Shown one piece after another: positions 13,960-22,704 of a stretch of DNA of 64,000 nucleotides. The notes below the pieces were generated by a model that made no database searches, had not been told where the DNA came from, and worked only from the letters and a program-made list of their open reading frames with translations. The translations under genes and the position numbers were made by a program. The stretch is from Salipiger abyssi (GTDB lineage: Bacteria > Pseudomonadota > Alphaproteobacteria > Rhodobacterales > Rhodobacteraceae): NCBI RefSeq assembly GCF_017311415.1, contig NZ_JAEKIS010000021.1, positions 1 to 64,000 on the forward strand, written 5' to 3'. Position 1 is the first letter of the stretch. Every line of letters starts with the position of its first letter.

Positions 13960-16662
13960 ATGGGAATACTGCGCCATGTGACAACCGGGGTCGCGGGGCC
14001 CGCTGCCCATATGACCTCGGTGAGCGGGTTGCTCGCCCTGGAGACCGGGGGTGGGCTGCGGGTCTATAGCGCCAGCGGCATGGGCGGCGGCGTTCTGGCG
14101 TGGGAATCGTCTCTGATCCTGCGCGACACGGGCCAGTACCGTGCGTCGGCGGGGCTCGACGCACCGCGATTCCTGGCCACGGCGGAGCTCGGCGGCCGGG
14201 AGGCGCTGCTGGCGCCGGGGCGCTACGGACGCGAGATCGAGGCCTGGGAGATCACCGCATCGGGGGGGCTCGGCGCGCGCCAGGCGCTGAGCTTCGACAG
14301 CGGCCCGCCGCAGGCGCTGCTGGCGCTGGAGACGGTGGCCCTGGGCGGCCGGGATTATGTCGTCACCGCCAGCCGGCAGAGCGACGGGCTGGAGGTCTGG
14401 CGGCTGGCGGGGCAGGATCTGCAACGCGTGCCGCAGGGCGTATTGGCCGAGACCCCGGGGCGCGGCACGGTCAGCGCCATCGAAAGCGTGTCGATCGGTG
14501 GACAGACCCGGGTTCTGGCGCTCTCCTCGGGGCAGGACAGTCTCTATTCCTACGTGCTTTCCGCCGATGGCCGGCTAAGCGATGTCCGGCAGCTCGACCT
14601 GCGCGACGGGCTCTATCTCGATACGCCTACGGCGCTGGAGACCGTCGATCTGGCGGGCCGGACCTATATGCTGATCGGGGCGGGCAACGGCGCCGTCGCG
14701 ACGGTGCTGCTCCGGCCGGATGGCGCGATGACGGTGACGGATCTGGTGGGGGACGATCTGCAAACCCGGTTTTCCGGGGTGACGGTGCTCGAGACCGTGA
14801 CGGTGGGCGGCCAGGTCTATGTGGTGGCCGGCGGCGCCGATGACGGGCTGAGCCTGATGGCGCTGCTGCCCGGCGGCCGGCTGCTGCATCTCGACACGAT
14901 CGCCGACGATCGGGCCATGGCGCTGAGCCGTCCCGGGGCGCTGGCGCTTTCGGCCGACGCGACCGGGATCGACATCTTCGTGGCGGGCGGCTGGCCCGAA
15001 GGGGCGCCGGGCAGCGGCGGCGGTGTGACCCGGCTCCGGGCCGATCTGGGCGCGATCGGCACGGTGAAGGGCCCCGGCGCGGGCCCGGAAACCGTCACCG
15101 GCACCGACGGGCGCGACCAGATCCACGGCGGCCCCGGTGACGATCGGCTGTCAGGCGGCGCCGGGGCCGATGTTCTGATCGACGGGCCGGGGGCGGACCG
15201 GCTGACCGGCGGCGCGGGGGCGGATGTCTTCGTCTTCACCGCCGACGGCCAGACCGACCGGATCACCGATTTCGAGCCCGGGCTCGACCGGCTCGACCTC
15301 TCCGATCTGGGACGGTTCTACACGGTCGACGCGGTACAGATCACCGGAACGTCCAAGGGCGCGCGGATCTCGGTGAATGGCGAAACCGTGCAGGTCGACA
15401 GCGCCACCGGCGCGCGGCTGACGGCAGAGGATTTCAGCATCGGGGATCTGCGCGACCTGTGGCATATCGACAGCGCGGCGATCCCCGCCGCGCCGCTGTC
15501 GATGACCGGCACCGCCGGGGTGGATCTGCTCGAGGGCCGCGCGGCGGCCGACACGCTCGTGGGCGCAGAGGGCGCCGACATCCTGCGCGGCATGCAGGGC
15601 GACGACCGGCTTCAGGGCGAGGCGCCGGACCCGGAATTCGATCCGGTTTCCGGGCAGGTGTTCCGGCTCTATCAGGCCACGCTCGACCGCGCGCCGGATC
15701 TGGACGGGTTGCTGAACTGGAGCGCCAGGCTTGCCGGAGGAGAGCGCAGCCTCGTCTCTGTTACGGCCGGATTCACCAAATCCGCCGAGTTTCGCAACGC
15801 CTATGGCGCGCTCGACGACAGCGGTTTCGTCACGCAGCTTTATCGCAATGTGCTCGACCGCGCGCCCGATGCCCGGGGGCTGGAGAACTGGGTGCAGCGT
15901 CTCGAGGACGGCATGAGCCGCGAGCGGGTGGTGCTGGGGTTTTCCGAAAGTGCCGAGTTCAAGGCGGAGACCGCGGCCGAAGCCTTCGCCTTCAGCCGGG
16001 CGGGGTTGCAGCAGGATTACACGGACGAGGTGTTCCGGCTCTACCAGGCCACGCTCGACCGCGCGCCCGATGCGGGCGGGCTGCGCAACTGGAGCGCCCG
16101 GCTCGCCGAGGGGCAGGCGTTGCAGAGCGTGGTCTCGGGCTTTGTGAAGAGCGCCGAGTTCAAGGCCACCTACGGGGCGCTGGAAGATCGCGGTTTCGTC
16201 ACGCAGCTTTATCGCAATGTGCTCGACCGCGCGCCCGACGCCCGGGGGCTGGAGAACTGGGTGCAGCGTCTCGAGGACGGCATGAGCCGCGAGCGGGTGG
16301 TGCTGGGGTTTTCCGAAAGTGCCGAGTTCAAGGCTGCGATGGCGCCTCAGCTGCTGTCCTGGATGCGCGGGCCGGGGGCCGATGACGAGCTCGACGGCGG
16401 GGCGGGCCGGAATCTGCTGAGCGGCGGCCTCCTGTCGGACAGCTTCGTGTTCCGCGCGCAGGAGAACGGGCAGCATGAGGTCGCCGATCTCGAACGCTGG
16501 GATCTGCTGCGCTTCGAGGGGTTCGGCTATGCGGACCCGGACGAGCTGCGGACGCATCTGGTGCAGACCGGGGAGGGAATGCTCTTTGCCGATCAGGGGG
16601 TTCAGGTCTTCTTCGTCGGAACGGAACGCGCCGACTTTCATGACGACATGTTCATTTTATAG
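13960..16662 (+). CDS. RTX/DUF4214 modular protein with beta-propeller-like N-terminus
   Basis: About 900 residues from ATG 13960 (an ATG at 14011 and an upstream start at 13882 are also in frame). Residues 1-380 are repeating strands such as 'ALETVALGGRDYVVTAS' and 'ALETVDLAGRTYMLIGAG', a beta-propeller-like domain. Next come RTX nonapeptides ('GGPGDDRLSGGAGADVL', 'GGAGADVFVF') for calcium binding. Four DUF4214 half-repeats begin at residues 567, 622, 691 and 745 ('VFRLYQATLDRAPD', 'GFVTQLYRNVLDRAPD'). The last 100 residues form a tail shared with three other proteins here. There is no Sec signal; type I secretion is likely. The role is unknown; a surface or matrix protein is inferred. Confidence 0.83.
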   Translation: MGILRHVTTGVAGPAAHMTSVSGLLALETGGGLRVYSASGMGGGVLAWESSLILRDTGQYRASAGLDAPRFLATAELGGREALLAPGRYGREIEAWEITASGGLGARQALSFDSGPPQALLALETVALGGRDYVVTASRQSDGLEVWRLAGQDLQRVPQGVLAETPGRGTVSAIESVSIGGQTRVLALSSGQDSLYSYVLSADGRLSDVRQLDLRDGLYLDTPTALETVDLAGRTYMLIGAGNGAVATVLLRPDGAMTVTDLVGDDLQTRFSGVTVLETVTVGGQVYVVAGGADDGLSLMALLPGGRLLHLDTIADDRAMALSRPGALALSADATGIDIFVAGGWPEGAPGSGGGVTRLRADLGAIGTVKGPGAGPETVTGTDGRDQIHGGPGDDRLSGGAGADVLIDGPGADRLTGGAGADVFVFTADGQTDRITDFEPGLDRLDLSDLGRFYTVDAVQITGTSKGARISVNGETVQVDSATGARLTAEDFSIGDLRDLWHIDSAAIPAAPLSMTGTAGVDLLEGRAAADTLVGAEGADILRGMQGDDRLQGEAPDPEFDPVSGQVFRLYQATLDRAPDLDGLLNWSARLAGGERSLVSVTAGFTKSAEFRNAYGALDDSGFVTQLYRNVLDRAPDARGLENWVQRLEDGMSRERVVLGFSESAEFKAETAAEAFAFSRAGLQQDYTDEVFRLYQATLDRAPDAGGLRNWSARLAEGQALQSVVSGFVKSAEFKATYGALEDRGFVTQLYRNVLDRAPDARGLENWVQRLEDGMSRERVVLGFSESAEFKAAMAPQLLSWMRGPGADDELDGGAGRNLLSGGLLSDSFVFRAQENGQHEVADLERWDLLRFEGFGYADPDELRTHLVQTGEGMLFADQGVQVFFVGTERADFHDDMFIL
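15823..16334 (+). repeat. 143-bp near-identical direct repeat within an RTX gene
   Basis: Positions 15823-15965 and 16192-16334 are identical apart from one silent change (gat/gac). They encode the even-numbered DUF4214 half-repeats. The offset is exactly 369 bp (123 codons). The intervening half-repeats are much less alike, so this is either recent gene conversion or strong constraint on this segment. Confidence 0.85.
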
Positions 16663-16691
16663 TATCCCGGATGGGCTAAAGAGCCATCACC

Positions 16692-16719
16692 GGCGGGCCG
16701 GAACCCATCGCGGCCCGCC
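16692..16719. terminator. Hairpin after first RTX/DUF4214 gene
   Basis: A 9-bp perfect stem (16692-16700 with 16711-16719) around a 10-nt loop lies 30 bp after the stop. It lacks a T-run, so it may be a weak terminator or an mRNA-stabilising hairpin before the next gene. Confidence 0.4.
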
Positions 16720-16764
16720 ACCGCGAACAAGAGCAGATCCGAGGAAAGAAGCAGTCAGCCCATC

Positions 16765-18807
16765 ATGGTTACCGTTGCCAATACCCCCACCGCCTTCGAA
16801 CAGCAGCTGCTGGAATATATCAACCGGTCCCGGCTCGATCCGCAGGGCGAATTCGATGCGCTGATCGCGGATGCGCAGGCCGGCATCGCGGTGCAGGACA
16901 ATATCACCAGCGCCCTGACGTATTTCGATGTCGATCTGGAGCTGTTCCGCACCCAGCTCGATGCGTTTTCGCCGGTGGCGCCGCTGGCCTGGAACGGCGC
17001 CCTGGCCAGCGCCGCCGATGGGCATTCGCAGCTTATGATCGACACCGAGACGCAGGCGCATGTGCTGCCCGGAGAGGCCTCGGTCGGCGGCCGGATCACG
17101 GCGGCCGGATACAGCTGGTCGACCTATCGGGAAAACATCTTTGCCTTTACCAAGGATCCGCTCTACGGCCATGCCGCCTTTTTCATCGACTGGGGCGGCA
17201 GCGGGCCGGGCGGCATGCAGGATCCCGCGGGGCACCGGATCAGCATCCTGTCCGATACGGTGACCGAGGTGGGGATTTCCGCCATCGCGGCGCCGGAGGA
17301 GTCTTCGGTGGGGCCCTGGTCGGTGACGCAGGATTTCGGCAACCGCCGGGATTACCTGCCCCAGCTTCTCGGGGTGGTGATCGAGGATCTCGACGATGAC
17401 CGTTTCTACGATATGGGCGAGGGGCTGGAGGGGATTGCGATCACGGCCAGCGGCGCGATGGGGGTTTATACCACCACGAGCTGGGCCTCGGGCGGGTATC
17501 AGATGGCGCTGCCCGAGGGCCGTTACGAGGTCACGTTCACCGGCGAGGGCATCGACGGGGTGCTGTCCTATGAGCTGACGATGGGCGCGCGCAACGTCAA
17601 GCTCGACGGCATCTCCAGCGAGGCGGTCACGGTGCCGTCCGTGGTCCGTGGCGACGGCAGCGACGAGCGGCTGCTCGGGACTGCCGGCTACGATCAGGCG
17701 CTGATCGGCAATGGCGGCGCGGATGTGCTGACCGGCAGCGACGGCGACAATGTGCTTTTGGGCGACGGCATGGACGCGGTGGCGCTGCCGGAGCTGGCGG
17801 GGCAGGTCTATCGTCTCTATCTCGCCACGCTGGACCGGGAGCCGAACCCGGCGGGCCATGACAACTGGACCGAGCGGCTGGCGACCGGGGAGAAGAGCCT
17901 GCCGGAGGTGGTGTCGGGCTTTGTGAACAGCCCCGAGTTCAAGGCCACCTATGGCGCGCTCGACGACGCCGGGTTCGTCACCCTGCTCTACCGCAATGTG
18001 CTCGACCGCGATCCCGATACCGGCGGGCTGGAGAGCTGGGTGCAGCGTCTCGAAGACGGCATGAGCCGCGAGCAGGTGGTGCTGGGCTTTTCCCAGAGCC
18101 CCGAATTCACGACATCGACCGCCGCCGGGGCCAGATCCTTCGCCCGGGCGCATTCCGAAGCGGCCTGGGGCGACGATGTCTTCCGGCTGTACCGGGCGGC
18201 GCTGGACCGCGACCCCGACATGCAGGGCTTCGACAACTGGAGCGCGCGGCTGGCCGATGACACGCCCTATTTCGAGGTGGCGTCGGGCTTTGTGCGCAGT
18301 CCCGAGTTCCGGGCGACCTATGGCGAGCTCGACAATGCCGGCTTTGTCACCCTGCTTTATCGCAATGTGCTGGGCCGCGAGCCCGACGCGCAGGGGCTCG
18401 GCAACTGGACCGCGCGGCTCGACGACGGCATGACCCGGGCCGAGGTGGTGCGCGGGCTGGCCCAGAGCCCGGAATTCACCGCCGGCTCGGCGCCGGGGTT
18501 CGAGGCCTGGATGCGCGGGCTCGGCACCGACGATCTGCTGGATGGCGGGGCAGGGGACAATCTGCTGGTCGGCGGGGCGCATGCGGATGTGTTCGTCTTC
18601 GCCCCGGGCGGCAGGACGACTGTCGCCGATTTCGAACCCTGGGACACGCTGCGCCTGGAGGGGTTCGGGTTTTCCCTGCCGGAGGAGGCGCGGGTGAACT
18701 TCGAGCAGGAGGGGCAGGATCTGGTCCTGCGCCAGGGCGACACCGAGCTGACCCTGCTGGACATGGACCTGTCCGATCTCACCGGGGCGCGGCTGGAGCT
18801 GGCCTGA
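16765..18807 (+). CDS. CAP-domain RTX/DUF4214 modular protein
   Basis: The 680-residue protein begins with a CAP/SCP-like domain (about residues 8-195): 'AFEQQLLEYINRSRLDPQGEF', 'LAWNGALASAADGHSQLMIDT' with a following His, and 'YSWSTYRENIFAF' with the conserved Glu. A beta-rich segment follows (about 195-290, 'LPEGRYEVTFTG'), then short RTX-like repeats, four DUF4214 half-repeats beginning at 348, 403, 472 and 526, and the shared C-terminal tail ending in LELA rather than the DMIL-type end. There is no Sec signal. It sits 102 bp after the previous member of the same family, in tandem. CAP domains occur in secreted proteins of varied function; no activity can be claimed here. Confidence 0.85.
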   Translation: MVTVANTPTAFEQQLLEYINRSRLDPQGEFDALIADAQAGIAVQDNITSALTYFDVDLELFRTQLDAFSPVAPLAWNGALASAADGHSQLMIDTETQAHVLPGEASVGGRITAAGYSWSTYRENIFAFTKDPLYGHAAFFIDWGGSGPGGMQDPAGHRISILSDTVTEVGISAIAAPEESSVGPWSVTQDFGNRRDYLPQLLGVVIEDLDDDRFYDMGEGLEGIAITASGAMGVYTTTSWASGGYQMALPEGRYEVTFTGEGIDGVLSYELTMGARNVKLDGISSEAVTVPSVVRGDGSDERLLGTAGYDQALIGNGGADVLTGSDGDNVLLGDGMDAVALPELAGQVYRLYLATLDREPNPAGHDNWTERLATGEKSLPEVVSGFVNSPEFKATYGALDDAGFVTLLYRNVLDRDPDTGGLESWVQRLEDGMSREQVVLGFSQSPEFTTSTAAGARSFARAHSEAAWGDDVFRLYRAALDRDPDMQGFDNWSARLADDTPYFEVASGFVRSPEFRATYGELDNAGFVTLLYRNVLGREPDAQGLGNWTARLDDGMTRAEVVRGLAQSPEFTAGSAPGFEAWMRGLGTDDLLDGGAGDNLLVGGAHADVFVFAPGGRTTVADFEPWDTLRLEGFGFSLPEEARVNFEQEGQDLVLRQGDTELTLLDMDLSDLTGARLELA

Positions 18808-18909
18808 GCCCGGGCCGTTGCGACTGGCGCGCGCGGCGGCACAGGATCCGGTTAAGCCCGGCGTCCTATCCTCCCAGTCGTTATCCGATGCCCAGGGAGT
18901 CCGCCTTTC

Positions 18910-19956
18910 ATGTCCGATCTTTCGGCCACTCTGTCATTGCCCTATCTCGCGCCGTCTCAGGCGCAGAAACACGTGATCCACAACGAGGCGCTACAGATCC
19001 TCGACGCGGTGGTGCAGCTCGCTGCGGAGAGCCGCAGCGAGACGGATCCGCCGGTGGATCCGCCCGTCGGCGCGCGCTACCTGCTGCCTGCCGCCGGGGC
19101 CGGCGGCGCCTGGGCCGGGCAGGAGGGCGCGGTGGCACTCTGGGACGGCACCGCCTGGCTGTTCTTTGCGCCGGGGCCGGGGTGGCGGGCCTTCGTGCTC
19201 GACGAAGGGGCCGAGACGGTCTGGCGTGACGGCAGCTGGCAGGACATGCCGCTGCCGGCCGAGGGAACGCTGACCATGCTGGGGGTGAACACTGCGGCGG
19301 ATGCGGGCAACCGGCTTGCGGTCGCCGCGCCCGCGACGCTTCTCAGCCATGAGGGGGCGGGCCACCAGCTCAAGATCAACAAGGCGTCGGCGGGCGATAC
19401 GGCGAGCCTGCTGTTCCAGACCGGCTGGTCCGGCCGGGCCGAGATGGGCATGGCGGGCAGCGACGATTTCGCCGTCAAGGTGTCGGTGGACGGTTCCGCC
19501 TGGGTGACGGCGATGGGCTTCGATGCCGCCAGCGGGTTGGCCAGCGGCGCGGCGGTGCAGGCGGGAGAGATGGATGCCGGCGCGGGCAAGCTGCTGAAGA
19601 CCGGGGCCTTCGGGCTGGGCGCGCGGCTGCAATCGGTGGAGGTGACGGTCGCCGACGATGAGGTGGCGGAGCTTGTCCCGCCGGATTACGGAGGTTTCGT
19701 CGCGATCACCGCGAATTACGACAGCTCATACCCGCAAAGCTCTCAGGGCGGCATTGTGGTTTTCGATGCCGGGATAACCCCGAGCGCCAGCACCGTCTGG
19801 GCGGGGAGCGCCTTCGAACTGGCAGCCCCGGGCGCTGTGCTGACCGGGACCGACGGAACCGATGGCAAGACGACACTGGGGCTGCCCGGGGACGGCACCT
19901 TGCAGCTCGAGAATCGCAACGGTGCGACGCGGCACTACAAGGTCACCTTTTTCTGA
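18910..19956 (+). CDS. DUF2793 domain protein
   Basis: The 348-residue protein starts 'LSLPYLAPSQAQKHVIHNEALQILDAVVQLA', the signature of DUF2793, a family of rhodobacterial phage-tail and gene-transfer-agent-associated proteins. The N-terminal 100 residues carry the 'ARYLLPAAGAGGAWAGQEGAVALWDGTAWLFFAPGPGW' segment typical of the family. The rest is beta-rich with no known motif. No phage genes adjoin it, so it may serve as a cell-surface or matrix protein here. The role is unknown. Confidence 0.78.
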   Translation: MSDLSATLSLPYLAPSQAQKHVIHNEALQILDAVVQLAAESRSETDPPVDPPVGARYLLPAAGAGGAWAGQEGAVALWDGTAWLFFAPGPGWRAFVLDEGAETVWRDGSWQDMPLPAEGTLTMLGVNTAADAGNRLAVAAPATLLSHEGAGHQLKINKASAGDTASLLFQTGWSGRAEMGMAGSDDFAVKVSVDGSAWVTAMGFDAASGLASGAAVQAGEMDAGAGKLLKTGAFGLGARLQSVEVTVADDEVAELVPPDYGGFVAITANYDSSYPQSSQGGIVVFDAGITPSASTVWAGSAFELAAPGAVLTGTDGTDGKTTLGLPGDGTLQLENRNGATRHYKVTFF

Positions 19957-20016
19957 ACCTGCCGGTCTGTCCGGGCGCTCTGCGTGAAAGCCCCAAGCCC
20001 TCCGCCGGAGGATAGG

Positions 20017-20123
20017 CCGGCAGCATGGCTGCCGGTTGTGTTTGTCCGGGGCTCCGCCCGTGATGTCCTCAAACGCTCTCCCGGAGCGTTTGCCGGCGGC
20101 AGGGCCGCCGGTTCAGGACATCA
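20017..20123. terminator. Nested hairpins between convergent genes
   Basis: Three perfect 8-bp stems occur in sequence: 20017-20024/20028-20035 (loop atg), 20071-20078/20084-20091, and 20093-20100/20104-20111 (loop agg). The last two are enclosed by a further pair, tgatgtcct at 20061-20069 with aggacatca at 20115-20123, which overlaps the manC stop. The gap separates convergent genes, so it probably ends transcription in both directions, although no T-runs are present. Confidence 0.55.
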
Positions 20124-21548
20124 CCCCTTCGCGCCCTGGCCGCGGGCGTATTTGTCTTCGTAGCGGATGATGTCGTCCTCGCCCAGATAGGAGCCGGTCT
20201 GCACCTCGATCAGCACCATCGGCACCTTGCCGGGGTTTTCCATCCGGTGCACGGCGCCCAGCGGGATATAGACCGACTGGTTCTCGGTCAGCAGCTTGAC
20301 CTCGTCATCCACCGTGACCTTGGCGGTGCCGGCCACCACGATCCAGTGCTCCGAGCGGTGCACATGGCTTTGAAGCGACAGCGAGGCGCCCGGGTTCACA
20401 TGGATGCGCTTCACCTGGAAGCGGTCGGCGAGGATCAGCGTTTCGTACCAGCCCCAGGGGCGGTGATCGACGGGGAAATGCTGCGCCTGCTTGGCGCCGC
20501 GCGCCTTGAGCACCGACACCGCCTTCTTGACGTGCTGGCTCTCGGAAATGTCGGCCACCATCACCGCATCGCGCATCGCCACGGCGACGGTGTTCTTCAG
20601 GCCGATCCCCACCAGCTCGATCTCGTCGCTTTCCGAGCGCAGGAGCGTGTTTTCGCAATCGAAGGCGGTGGCGTGGTCGGAGAGCGCGTTGCCCTTCTCG
20701 TCCTGGCCGGATTCCTGCCAGACGGATTCCCAGCCGCCCAGATCCGACCAGTGCCCGTCGAAGCGCACCACCGCGACATTGTCGGCCTTTTCCATGATCG
20801 CGTAATCGATGGAATCCTCGGGCACCTGGGCCCAGAGATCCGGATCGAGCCGGGTGAAGCTCAGATCCTCCTCGCCCGCGTCCAGCGCGGCCTCGACGGC
20901 GGCATAGATTTCCGGCGCATGGGCCTTGAAGGCGGCAATCAGCGTCTGTGCGGAGGCGAGGAAGACGCCGGCGTTCCACAGATGTTTCTTGTCGGCGAAA
21001 AGCTCTTCGGCGCGGGCCGCATCGGGCTTTTCGATGAAGCGGGTGAGCGCGTGCACGCCGGGATGGATCTCGGCGCCGGCCTCGAGCCAGCCATAGCCGG
21101 TCTCGGGGCGCGAGGCGGCGATGCCGAAGGTGACGATCCGGCCCTCGTCGGCGGCGACCTTGCCCTGGGCGACGGCGGCACGGAAGGCCTGCGGATCGGC
21201 CACGGCGTGGTCGGAGGGCACCAGCAGGATCAGCGTGTCGGGATGGCTCTTGGCGGCGAAGAGCGCCGCGGCGATGGCGGCGGGGGCGGTGTTGCGCCCC
21301 TCCGGCTCGATCATGATCCCCGCCGGGGTGATGCCGACATTCTCGAGCTGTTCGGTCACGATGAAGCGGAAATCATTGCCGGTCACCAGCACCGGATCGG
21401 CAAAGCCCTCTCCGGTAAAACGCCGGGCCGAGGCCTGGAACAGGCTTTCGTCGCCGATCACGTCGGCGAACTGCTTGGGATAGCTTTTGCGCGACAGCGG
21501 CCACAGGCGTGTGCCGGAACCGCCGCAGAGCAGAATAGGAGTGATCAT
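20121..21548 (-). CDS. manC: Mannose-1-phosphate guanylyltransferase / mannose-6-phosphate isomerase
   Basis: The 475-residue bifunctional type II enzyme makes GDP-mannose and can interconvert fructose-6-P and mannose-6-P. The N-terminal nucleotidyltransferase has 'LCGGSGTRLWPLSRKSYPKQF' (residues 7-27) and 'FIEKPD'. The C-terminal cupin isomerase domain has 'RPWGWYETLILADRFQVKRI' and 'QSHVHRSEHWIVVAGTAKVT' with metal-binding His residues. It is the last gene of a minus-strand block that also holds gmd; phosphomannomutase (52886-54262) completes the route. AAGGA lies about 11 nt before the ATG. Confidence 0.95.
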   Translation of the reverse strand: MITPILLCGGSGTRLWPLSRKSYPKQFADVIGDESLFQASARRFTGEGFADPVLVTGNDFRFIVTEQLENVGITPAGIMIEPEGRNTAPAAIAAALFAAKSHPDTLILLVPSDHAVADPQAFRAAVAQGKVAADEGRIVTFGIAASRPETGYGWLEAGAEIHPGVHALTRFIEKPDAARAEELFADKKHLWNAGVFLASAQTLIAAFKAHAPEIYAAVEAALDAGEEDLSFTRLDPDLWAQVPEDSIDYAIMEKADNVAVVRFDGHWSDLGGWESVWQESGQDEKGNALSDHATAFDCENTLLRSESDEIELVGIGLKNTVAVAMRDAVMVADISESQHVKKAVSVLKARGAKQAQHFPVDHRPWGWYETLILADRFQVKRIHVNPGASLSLQSHVHRSEHWIVVAGTAKVTVDDEVKLLTENQSVYIPLGAVHRMENPGKVPMVLIEVQTGSYLGEDDIIRYEDKYARGQGAKG

Positions 21549-21680
21549 GATAACTGTCCTTCGAAATCAGCGATAGGGAGTGTCACAACGTATTTCGGCA
21601 GGGCCGCCGTCTATGAGGATCTGCGGCCGGTTTCCGGTCTCGGGGCCCGTGGGCCGTGAGAGGACGGGGGGCGCCGGCAT

Positions 21681-22703
21681 TCATGCGGACCCGGCGCCGG
21701 GATCCGCGGCACCGGGGGCGAACCGCTCCCGCGCGGCATCGTAGACCGTCCGGTCGTGGATGACGAGCTCTTCCATCTGGGACAGGGTTTCTGCCGAGGG
21801 CGTCTGTTTCTCGATCCGGCGCATATTGGGGTTGTCCTGCATCAGCCCCTCAAGGGTCTGCTTGGCCTCGATCTGTGCCACCGGCGGTTTGCCCAGCAGC
21901 TCCGCCAGCCGGGCCACCGAGGCGTCGTAATCGCTCATGAAGCCGACAAAGTCGAACCGGGCGAGATTCTTCAGGGCCTGGTCGCGCATCAGGGAAATGT
22001 CGTCCTGGCGGGGATCGGGGGCGCCGTTCCACAGATGTCCGAACTGCGGAACGTCGGAGAAATGCCGGGCAATCGAGTTGTTGACCGCGAGATGGGCGCG
22101 CACGGTTTCATTGGCGAAATAGGCGTCGATGTCGAGCCGGACCGCCCAGCGGGCGAGCACCAGGTTCTGCTGCTCCACGAATTCGGGCCGGTGGGCGCGG
22201 TGGAAATGGTAGAGCGAGATCAGCCGGTCGCGGGGATCGCGCAGGAAGGAGACCAGCCGCCGCTGTCCGGGGATGAGGCAGGTGGAATAATAGTCGTAAT
22301 GCCCCGAGAACACCCGGTAGGGGGTCATCGCCGCGGCGCTGTACCGGTTGAGCCGGTTGAGCCGCTCGGGATGCACCGTGCCGGCGCCGTACCAGGCGGC
22401 CAGCAGCGCATGCAGGGTGGTGCCGCCGCATTTGGGGATGTGCAGATAAACCACCCGCTCGACATCGACGGGGCCGATATCGTTGCCGTTGCCGGAGAGG
22501 GCGGGCTGATGCTTGCCGCTCTGGCGGAACTCCTGGGAGTTCAGGATCTTGTGCGCGACGGTCTGAAGATCCTCGCGGACATGCACCTCCAGCGCCTTGG
22601 GGTCCGGTTGCCGGCCGAGCAGGGCACGGTAGAGGACCGTGACCTGGCGGATCTTCTGCTGCGGCGGGCCGGAGGCTGGAACGTCCCGGTTCGGGTGCGA
22701 CAT
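21681..22703 (-). CDS. Sulfotransferase with N-terminal DUF4214-like half-repeat
   Basis: The 340-residue protein has the phosphosulfate loop 'VVYLHIPKCGGTTLHALLAAW' (residues 84-104) and 'LVSFLRDPRDRLISLYHFHR', typical of the Sulfotransfer_2 group acting on glycans. Residues about 17-60 ('VTVLYRALLGRQPDPKALEV' to 'KILNSQEF') follow the pattern of a single DUF4214 half-repeat like those in the RTX proteins of this window, a link not explained by the enzyme family. The ATG at 22703 is 1 nt from the upstream stop, implying translational coupling with the large glycosyltransferase; the frame extending further up overlaps that gene and is not used. Confidence 0.82.
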   Translation of the reverse strand: MSHPNRDVPASGPPQQKIRQVTVLYRALLGRQPDPKALEVHVREDLQTVAHKILNSQEFRQSGKHQPALSGNGNDIGPVDVERVVYLHIPKCGGTTLHALLAAWYGAGTVHPERLNRLNRYSAAAMTPYRVFSGHYDYYSTCLIPGQRRLVSFLRDPRDRLISLYHFHRAHRPEFVEQQNLVLARWAVRLDIDAYFANETVRAHLAVNNSIARHFSDVPQFGHLWNGAPDPRQDDISLMRDQALKNLARFDFVGFMSDYDASVARLAELLGKPPVAQIEAKQTLEGLMQDNPNMRRIEKQTPSAETLSQMEELVIHDRTVYDAARERFAPGAADPGAGSA

Positions 22704-22704
22704 C

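Noticed and set aside
15160-15240. CRISPR-like short repeats in RTX regions
   Set aside because: The short repeats encode glycine/aspartate nonapeptides in frame; there are no spacers or cas genes.
18910-19956. A prophage remnant around the DUF2793 gene
   Set aside because: No capsid, tail, integrase or lysis genes nearby; one phage-associated domain is not enough.
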